The notes under the pieces are model-generated. The model ran no database searches. It was not told the DNA's origin and saw nothing but the letters and a program-made list of their open reading frames with translations. This document shows positions 24,001-29,016 of a stretch of 29,016 bases of DNA, one piece after another. The stretch lies in contig JNSE01000034.1 of NCBI GenBank assembly GCA_000754455.1, positions 1-29,016 of the forward strand. Reading direction: 5' to 3'. Every line of letters begins with the position of its first letter. The first letter of the stretch is position 1. Both the position numbers and the translations under genes were made by a program. Origin of the DNA: an actinobacterium acAMD-2. GTDB taxonomy: Bacteria > Actinomycetota > Actinomycetes > UBA12327.

Positions 24001-26216
24001 ACGAAGGTCAACGACTTAGCAAGTGTGGTGGCCGTGTAGGAGCACGTGCCATTCACACACAGGGAGCCAGTGACCGCAAACTTGAACGGAACAGACTTGC
24101 CAGCAATTCGGGTGATGGTGGCGCGGAAGGTTCCCGTGCTCGTCACCGTTGCCGTGCCAACCTGAATCCAACGACCACGCTGGTAGGCACTCACGCGGAC
24201 CGTCTTGCCCTTGGACACCGCCGCAGGGCTGACGGAACCGGCAACGACAACGCGACCACTCGCGCCCTTGCCTGCAGCTGTCACGACAAATGGCTTGGTG
24301 ACGTGAACCGACACGACCGCTGAGCGCGTTTCCCGGTACATGCACAAACCAGCCACGCAGTCACGCTTGGGAAGAAGAACAGAGAACTTGTTAACTCCTA
24401 CTGGTGAACCAGCCGTTGGCGCGGTGAAGCGTCCACTCGCATCCACGACGGCCGATCCAGCGCGAACCCAGGTCTTCGTGGTGGGGTTCCAACGCTGCAC
24501 GGCAACCGTCGAGCCGGCAGCAACGTTCAACGGTGCCACGGTGCCACGGATGACGGGCTGGGTTTGAGCAACGATGCGAGAAACAGCTGCAGGAGCAACG
24601 GCCCACTTGTTAGCAAAAGCCACGGCGATGGCCCGTGAGGATGAACCCTTGTAGAAGCAGTTGCCTCCGCAGTTCACCGGACCCTTGACCACTCGGTACG
24701 TCTGACGAACAGCGATGCTTGATGGGCGAGAAAAGGTGAAAGTACCGGTGGCTGAAACCGTGGTCTTGGTGACATTTGACCAAGTGCCGGTCACTGCACT
24801 CTTGCGCTGCAAGATGACAGTTGAACCGGCCGCACGCTTAACCGGCAGGACTCGACCGGTCATAGCGGCGCGAGCGCCAACGATGGACTGAACGGCAACC
24901 GAGGTAGGGGCCACGGTGAACGAGGGAACAGGAGTCGAGCCGGGAACGTGGTACCAACGCGAGAGCAATGAAAGACGAGAGGTTGCCGTGCCACCAGCCA
25001 GACTCTTCATGACACCCGTGGAGCTCCACGCCTTAGCAGTACGCACCGAACCGCTGGCGTAACGATCGCTGAGGTCTAGACGAACGACGTTGGGCAAGCC
25101 AAACGCGGACGCAACAGTTGACTGCGTGCGAACCTTGGGACCCCACAAAGCGAAGGATGAGTCGTACTTGGGATCCAGGCTCCAGTGGTCATCGACGCTG
25201 CGCAGGTAAGGAACTTTTTCGCCCCACACATCTTCTGAGTTTTGGGTACGGCCACCGGTTGAGTGAAAGAAGAAGGCTTGAGCAGGTGCGCCCTGAAACA
25301 GCACCGTCTGCGAGGACGTGGCAGAAACATTGGTGGCCTTGACAGCGGCAGCCCAGCGCTCGCCCATGTAACTCGATTCCTTGAGGTAACCAGCGAAGAC
25401 CAAGTCGCGGGTGTCCTTAAACACGTGGCACCAGCAGCCGCCACGCACACCGGCGCGGTACTTCACCAGGGCGTAACTGCGAGCAGCGACAACTTGGGCT
25501 TGCAAAGAAGCTTCTGGCCACGACGACGGGACTTCGGCAACGCCCTTGAGGTATTCGTCGTGCAAGCGCACCACGTTTACGGCCGTCAAGGTCGTGCGCT
25601 TAACGACACTGGAGTACTTGCCGCGCAATTCAAACTTGCCATAGCGGTAACGGTGACCATCTCCGTCGAAGGTACGGGCGGTCGTGGCATTCAAAACCGC
25701 AGGCGCCGAACCATTGGCTCCGGGATTGCGTGTTCCTGACCAGCGGACCACGATAGGTGATCCGGTCGCGACCAAAACTCCATTGCGCTTGACCTGTGTT
25801 TGTGTTCCCACCACCGAGATCACTGCAACATCTTTTTCCGTCAATTTCACAGTCTTAGTACCCACCACGATGGTGGCTCGAGCTGGCGTGGACGTCAGCC
25901 CTTCAACACGCATACGCATCGAAGTCTTCAAGTACGCCATGCTGACCCGAAGATCCATGTCGTCGCGGAACGAGGCAACCGAAGCGCCGGTGTAGTAGTA
26001 CTCAAGAATTTGCTTGGCGGTACGTCCTTCCGCAGCTTGACCGCGCGCACCGACTTGGCTCATGCCAATGCCGTGACCCCAGCCACTGCCGGTGAAGGTA
26101 AACGAATTCGGAACGCTCACGGTGGCGGCTTGTGCCGGCGCCGGAACAGCCAAGATGCTCACGAACACAGCGGGAACACTCAGCAGCGCAAATGCGCGTG
26201 AGATCCAGCGGTTCAT
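23997..26216 (-). CDS. Secreted SpoIID/LytB-domain protein with three C-terminal Ig-like repeats
   Basis: This is an exported protein likely acting on peptidoglycan. SpoIID in sporulating bacteria is a lytic transglycosylase on denuded glycan, while actinobacterial members are uncharacterised. The start ATG 26216 is preceded by AAAGGA and gives a 739-aa precursor with a signal peptide ending at APAQA-A (about residue 31). A longer frame to 26270 would hide the signal. Near the N-terminus is GWGHGIGMSQVGA (about 45-57). The SpoIID core (about 200-345) has GVAEVPSSWPEASLQAQ, whose Glu (about 228) aligns with the catalytic Glu of SpoIID, then ARSYAL and the HSTGGRTQNSEDVWG motif. Residues about 440-739 are three Ig-like repeats, each ending in a close Cys pair. 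Its stop overlaps the convergent TIGR03089 stop. Confidence 0.92.
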   Translation of the reverse strand: MNRWISRAFALLSVPAVFVSILAVPAPAQAATVSVPNSFTFTGSGWGHGIGMSQVGARGQAAEGRTAKQILEYYYTGASVASFRDDMDLRVSMAYLKTSMRMRVEGLTSTPARATIVVGTKTVKLTEKDVAVISVVGTQTQVKRNGVLVATGSPIVVRWSGTRNPGANGSAPAVLNATTARTFDGDGHRYRYGKFELRGKYSSVVKRTTLTAVNVVRLHDEYLKGVAEVPSSWPEASLQAQVVAARSYALVKYRAGVRGGCWCHVFKDTRDLVFAGYLKESSYMGERWAAAVKATNVSATSSQTVLFQGAPAQAFFFHSTGGRTQNSEDVWGEKVPYLRSVDDHWSLDPKYDSSFALWGPKVRTQSTVASAFGLPNVVRLDLSDRYASGSVRTAKAWSSTGVMKSLAGGTATSRLSLLSRWYHVPGSTPVPSFTVAPTSVAVQSIVGARAAMTGRVLPVKRAAGSTVILQRKSAVTGTWSNVTKTTVSATGTFTFSRPSSIAVRQTYRVVKGPVNCGGNCFYKGSSSRAIAVAFANKWAVAPAAVSRIVAQTQPVIRGTVAPLNVAAGSTVAVQRWNPTTKTWVRAGSAVVDASGRFTAPTAGSPVGVNKFSVLLPKRDCVAGLCMYRETRSAVVSVHVTKPFVVTAAGKGASGRVVVAGSVSPAAVSKGKTVRVSAYQRGRWIQVGTATVTSTGTFRATITRIAGKSVPFKFAVTGSLCVNGTCSYTATTLAKSLTFV

Positions 26217-26400
26217 GGGTCTGTCCTTTACGAGGGGGAAGGTGCCCAGGACTGCGGCACATGTATCCATCGGCAGTAACCCCGGGCTACTTGAGCCCCC
26301 ATTTGGGGGTTTCTAGGCACAAAAGCCCCATTTTTTGGGCGGTCAGGCACAGCCACCCCCGCGTGGATAGGGTCAGCGCTACCGTCTTTAAGGGAGCGTT
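26217..26400. promoter_or_regulatory. Divergent promoter region between the SpoIID gene and scoA
   Basis: This 184-base region drives two divergent genes. It contains the imperfect inverted repeat AGTAACCCCGGGCTACT, two G/C hairpins (26296-26309 and 26325-26340) and a direct repeat AGGCACA spaced exactly 30 bases apart (26315-26321 and 26345-26351). TAGGGT at 26368-26373 is a possible -10 box for scoA, with the ribosome site AAGGGAG before ATG 26401. Box assignments are tentative. Confidence 0.5.
26296..26340. repeat. Two adjacent C-run/G-run hairpins with T-tracts
   Basis: Hairpin 1 is CCCCC (26296-26300), ATTT, GGGGG (26305-26309), followed by TTT on the plus strand. Hairpin 2 is GCCC (26325-26328) and GGGC (26337-26340) around an A/T loop; read on the minus strand it is followed by TTTT (26324-26321). 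Each therefore looks terminator-like for the transcript leaving towards its own side, scoA and the SpoIID gene respectively. They could block read-through between the two divergent units or attenuate each leader. Confidence 0.4.
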
Positions 26401-27171
26401 ATGGACAAGGTCGTCGCGTCAGCCGCCCAGGCCGTGGCCGATATCAGCAGCGGAGCCTCGCTAGCTGTCGGCGGATTTGGGCTCTGTGGAATCCCCAGCG
26501 AGCTCATCGCGGCTGTCCACTCCACCGGAGTCACTGACTTGCGTGTGGTCAGTAACAACTGCGGTGTGGATGACTGGGGTTTGGGAATCCTGCTCAGCGC
26601 CAAGCGCATCGCCCGCATGACGTCGTCCTACGTCGGCGAAAACAAGGAATTCGAGCGCCAGTTCCTCACGGGTGAACTTGAGGTTGAACTCGTCCCCCAA
26701 GGCACGCTTGCCGAGCGACTTCGCGCGGGTGGATGTGGAATTCCAGCGTTCTTCACTGCAGCGGGAGTGGGGACACAAGTCGCCGATGGTGGACTGCCGT
26801 GGCGCTATAACGCGGACGGCTCTATCGCGCTGGCTTCGCCGGCGAAAGAAACGCGTCAGTACCACGGAACCGAATACGTACTTGAAGAATCGATTACTAC
26901 TGACTTCGCGCTTGTTCGCGCCCTACGCGGTGACCGCCATGGCAATTTGGTCTTCCATGAAAGTGCGCGCAACTTCAATCCCCTGGCAGCAATGGCCGGC
27001 AAAGTCACCATTGCTGAGGTTGAAGAACTCGTCGAGCCTGGCGACCTCTCCCCCGACAGCATTCACTTGCCAGGAGTCTTTGTTCAGCGCGTTGTAGCGC
27101 TGACCCCGGAACAAGCCGGCAACAAGCGCATCGAACGCCGAACCGTCACACCAGCACAGGGAGCGAACTGA
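26401..27171 (+). CDS. scoA: 3-oxoacid CoA-transferase subunit A
   Basis: This is the alpha subunit of a family I CoA transferase, most likely moving CoA between succinyl-CoA and a 3-oxoacid such as acetoacetate (3-oxoadipate is an alternative). The 256-aa product has the N-terminal signature ASLAVGGFGLCGIPSELIAA, then VSNNCGVDDWGLG, and AGGCGIPAFFTAAGVGT in the middle. TDFALVRALRGDRHGNLVF and VEELVEPGDLSPDSIHLPGVFV are typical of the C-terminal part. Length is normal. The ribosome site AAGGGAG precedes ATG 26401. The stop is followed after one base by scoB, so the two subunits are made together. Confidence 0.95.
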   Translation: MDKVVASAAQAVADISSGASLAVGGFGLCGIPSELIAAVHSTGVTDLRVVSNNCGVDDWGLGILLSAKRIARMTSSYVGENKEFERQFLTGELEVELVPQGTLAERLRAGGCGIPAFFTAAGVGTQVADGGLPWRYNADGSIALASPAKETRQYHGTEYVLEESITTDFALVRALRGDRHGNLVFHESARNFNPLAAMAGKVTIAEVEELVEPGDLSPDSIHLPGVFVQRVVALTPEQAGNKRIERRTVTPAQGAN

Positions 27172-27172
27172 C

Positions 27173-27829
27173 ATGACGCTGACTCGTGAACAGCTCGCGG
27201 CTCGGGTAGCCCAGGAATTGCATGATGGTCAATACGTCAACCTCGGAATCGGGTTGCCAACTTTGGTTCCTAACTACTTGCCCGCCGGGGTTGAAGTCAT
27301 CTTGCAGAGCGAAAATGGCATCTTGGGTGTGGGTCCCTACCCCATCGAAGGAACCGAAGACCCAGACCTGATCAACGCCGGCAAAGAAACGGTCACGGTT
27401 CTGCCGGGTGCGTCGTACTTTGACTCATCGTTGTCGTTTGGCATGATCCGCGGCGGTCACATTGATGCCGCAATCCTGGGTGCAATGCAGGTCTCGAAAG
27501 CTGGCGACCTCGCTAACTGGATGATTCCAGGAAAGATGGTCAAGGGCATGGGCGGCGCGATGGACTTGGTCCACGGCGCCAAGCTCGTCATCGTCATGAT
27601 GGAACACGTGGCTAAAGACGGCTCGCACAAGATCGTTAACGAATGCTCCTTGCCGTACACCGGACGTGGCGTTGTCCAACGCATCATCACTGACATGGCT
27701 GTTCTCGATGTCACTGATCAAGGCTTGGTGTTGCGCGAACTTGCTCCCGGAGTCAGCGTTGCTGATGTGCGTGCCGCTACCGAGCCGGACATCATTATTG
27801 AGTCCGAACCAAACCAGATGAAGGTTTAA
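27173..27829 (+). CDS. scoB: 3-oxoacid CoA-transferase subunit B
   Basis: This is the beta subunit of the same CoA transferase, carrying the catalytic glutamate that forms the glutamyl-CoA thioester. In the 218-aa product this is Glu47 in the motif QSENGILGVGPYP. It is preceded by YVNLGIGLPTLVPNYLP and followed by SYFDSSLSFGMIRGGHIDAAILGAMQVS, WMIPGKMVKGMGGAMDLV and ECSLPYTGRGVVQRIITD. All family blocks are intact. An AGGGAG sequence within the end of scoA serves as ribosome site for ATG 27173. The TAA stop shares the four bases TTAA (27826-27829) with the convergent glycosyltransferase stop. Confidence 0.96.
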   Translation: MTLTREQLAARVAQELHDGQYVNLGIGLPTLVPNYLPAGVEVILQSENGILGVGPYPIEGTEDPDLINAGKETVTVLPGASYFDSSLSFGMIRGGHIDAAILGAMQVSKAGDLANWMIPGKMVKGMGGAMDLVHGAKLVIVMMEHVAKDGSHKIVNECSLPYTGRGVVQRIITDMAVLDVTDQGLVLRELAPGVSVADVRAATEPDIIIESEPNQMKV

Positions 27830-28887
27830 GCACTCTTCTTCAGCGGGTTGGTAAGGCAGGTAAGAAATCCCAGACCCCAGGATCCATGCATCGTGGCCAG
27901 AGCCAACGGTGTTCGCACACGAACCGACCATGGCTCATCGCGAGCGATCCACACGCCGCCTACGACAACGGCGATGCCATAGGTGGCTGGTGCAATCCAG
28001 CCCCATGGCCATCCAATGGCTCCCAGGATCACCCCAAGGGAAAAGCCCACAACTGCAAGCGGTGGCGCCAGGTAGCGCAGCGATGCCGTCCCCGCATGTT
28101 GCTTGATCACAATTCTTCGCCAGCGTCCGTATTCAAAGAACTGCTTTGCCAGCTTTCGCACGCTCGGACGGGGTCGGTAGATCACCTCAAGCTCGGGGGT
28201 GAACCACACTTGCCCCCCTGTTTGGCGAATCCGAAAATTCATTTCCCAATCCTGTGAACGAATAAATCTTTCGTCGTATCCACCAACACGTGCTAGCGCC
28301 GTGCGACGAAAAGCTCCGAGGTACACCGTGGGAGCAGGCCCGGCTTCACCGCCTGTATGAAAAGACGCCGAACCCACACCAAGGGATGAACGCATCGAAC
28401 ACGCAACAGCTTTTTCAAACGGTGTGGTACCTACCGCGGCCATCACGCCACCGACGTTGTCCGCGCCTGTTTCCTCAAGAATGCGAACCGCCGTTGTCAG
28501 GTAGTCGCGCGGGAATACTGAATGTCCATCGACCCGGATGACATAGAGCGATGACGGATCAGCGACAGCCATTGCAGCGTTCAATCCCGCCGCAGTCTTA
28601 CCTGTCGGATTGGACACTGTCCTGACCCGAGGATCCTGCGCACTGAGCGCCGCAGCAATGCGATCCGTGTCATCTGTTGAGGGACCGAGCCCCAAGATCA
28701 CTTCAAAGGACCCCGCATAATCCTGCGCCATGACTCCGCCGACGGCATCGGCCAAATGGCGCTCCTCATTCAGCACCGGCATGACCACACTCACCATGGG
28801 CCACTGGCTCGAGCCAGATTCGGTTGAGTGATGCGTCACAGACGCAGACGCTACCGCCTGTGGAGAGGGGAAACTCGGCGCGCCCAC
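27826..28887 (-). CDS. GT2 family glycosyltransferase, ExoA-like
   Basis: This is a membrane-bound family 2 glycosyltransferase, probably for an envelope or extracellular glycan. The product is up to 353 aa. The GT-A domain has VSVVMPVLNEERHL, LGLGPSTDDTDRIA, RVDGHSVFPRDYL with the D-x-D-like metal site (VDGHS), the acceptor motif SQDWEMNFRIR and YRPRPSVRKLAKQFFEYGRWRR. This is the layout of ExoA-type enzymes of succinoglycan synthesis. Two or three membrane helices follow near the C-terminus (LAVVGFSLGVILGAIG, YGIAVVVGGVWI). The start is uncertain: GTG 28887 gives a Ser/Ala-rich leader, while ATG 28797 begins directly at the GT fold. Substrate is unknown; GDP-mannose is possible from context. 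Confidence 0.9.
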   Translation of the reverse strand: MGAPSFPSPQAVASASVTHHSTESGSSQWPMVSVVMPVLNEERHLADAVGGVMAQDYAGSFEVILGLGPSTDDTDRIAAALSAQDPRVRTVSNPTGKTAAGLNAAMAVADPSSLYVIRVDGHSVFPRDYLTTAVRILEETGADNVGGVMAAVGTTPFEKAVACSMRSSLGVGSASFHTGGEAGPAPTVYLGAFRRTALARVGGYDERFIRSQDWEMNFRIRQTGGQVWFTPELEVIYRPRPSVRKLAKQFFEYGRWRRIVIKQHAGTASLRYLAPPLAVVGFSLGVILGAIGWPWGWIAPATYGIAVVVGGVWIARDEPWSVRVRTPLALATMHGSWGLGFLTCLTNPLKKSA

Positions 28888-28957
28888 GCTGTTCAGGCAC
28901 GAATTGACTGCCTACGATGGCTCATGTGAACCTGATCGGCGGATTTTTCGTCCAACC

Positions 28958-28977
28958 CCCCATGTGCGCACATGGGG
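28958..28977. promoter_or_regulatory. Perfect 20-bp palindrome at the window edge
   Basis: CCCCATGTGC followed by GCACATGGGG is a perfect 20-bp palindrome, centred 17-18 bases before the putative start codon at 28985 and in the divergent gap upstream of the glycosyltransferase. It could be an operator, or a hairpin in the leader of the plus-strand transcript that would lie against the ribosome site. Confidence 0.5.
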
Positions 28978-28984
28978 TGGTCGC

Positions 28985-29016
28985 ATGACCACAGGCGGTT
29001 ACGACGACCTTTTCCG
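28985..29016 (+). CDS. Possible 5' end of a plus-strand gene (truncated by window edge)
   Basis: An open frame begins at ATG 28985 (MTTGGYDDLF) with GGGGTGG just upstream as a possible ribosome site, and runs off the window after ten codons. Identity cannot be judged from this length. In related genomes an envelope gene such as an LCP-family (LytR-CpsA-Psr) ligase is often near this cluster, but nothing here shows that. Confidence 0.35.
   Translation, partial: MTTGGYDDLF

Overview
The window is a gene-dense stretch of chromosome from an actinobacterium of moderately high GC. The evidence is a set of genes largely confined to Actinomycetia: mtrA-mtrB-lpqB, a WhiB-type Fe-S regulator, a DUF3499 protein, a DUF5719-type protein next to a large membrane glycosyltransferase, a TIGR03089 protein, fused FbiC (CofG+CofH) and FbiB carrying a nitroreductase-like domain. 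From family knowledge, the order comF-lpqB-mtrB-mtrA-(x)-ahcY-(x)-SIS-Trm112-manB-DUF3499-...-whiB-fbiA-fbiB-mannose-1-P guanylyltransferase resembles the Mycobacterium tuberculosis Rv3242c-Rv3264c region and its Streptomyces counterpart, so most of the window is inherited core chromosome rather than a mobile island. I see no transposase, integrase, phage gene, CRISPR array, tRNA or rRNA. Genus cannot be decided from the sequence; an uncultured aquatic actinomycete is a guess.

Layout. 95-4868 (minus): mtrA-mtrB-lpqB-comF, an envelope and cell-division sensing operon with 4-nt ATGA overlaps (mtrA/mtrB, mtrB/lpqB). 4932-7668 (minus): a YfeO-like ClC transporter and S-adenosylhomocysteine hydrolase. 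7749-11348 (minus): phosphomannomutase (manB), a 57-residue Trm112-like zinc protein, a sugar-phosphate isomerase (SIS) and a CDF metal transporter, all joined by 4-nt overlaps. 11412-16894 (minus): whiB, a 1066-aa GT2/membrane protein, a DUF5719-type protein and DUF3499. 16895-17292: the only gap over 300 bases, holding whiB upstream elements and a striking self-complementary block. 17293-22207: fbiC (minus) divergent from fbiA-fbiB (plus), which together cover most of coenzyme F420 biosynthesis. 22194-24000: mannose-1-phosphate guanylyltransferase (minus) divergent from a TIGR03089 protein (plus). 23997-26216: a secreted SpoIID/LytB-type protein (minus). 26401-27829: scoA-scoB CoA transferase (plus). 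27826-28887: a GT2 glycosyltransferase (minus). The last bases may begin a new plus-strand gene.

How the genes work together. ManB and the nucleotidyltransferase would convert mannose-6-P to mannose-1-P to GDP-mannose, and the SIS isomerase would supply mannose-6-P. The two glycosyltransferases and the SpoIID/LytB protein are envelope-related, and MtrAB-LpqB senses or controls the envelope. AhcY recycles the by-product of SAM-dependent methylation. FbiA, FbiB and FbiC make the deazaflavin cofactor F420.

Most worth a second look is the block at 17138-17275 between fbiC and whiB. It carries an 8-bp and an 11-bp perfect helix that cross each other, plus two hairpins whose loops are complementary to each other (TAACCC/GGGTTA). 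I recognise no known RNA family in it, and it is the best candidate here for an undescribed element.
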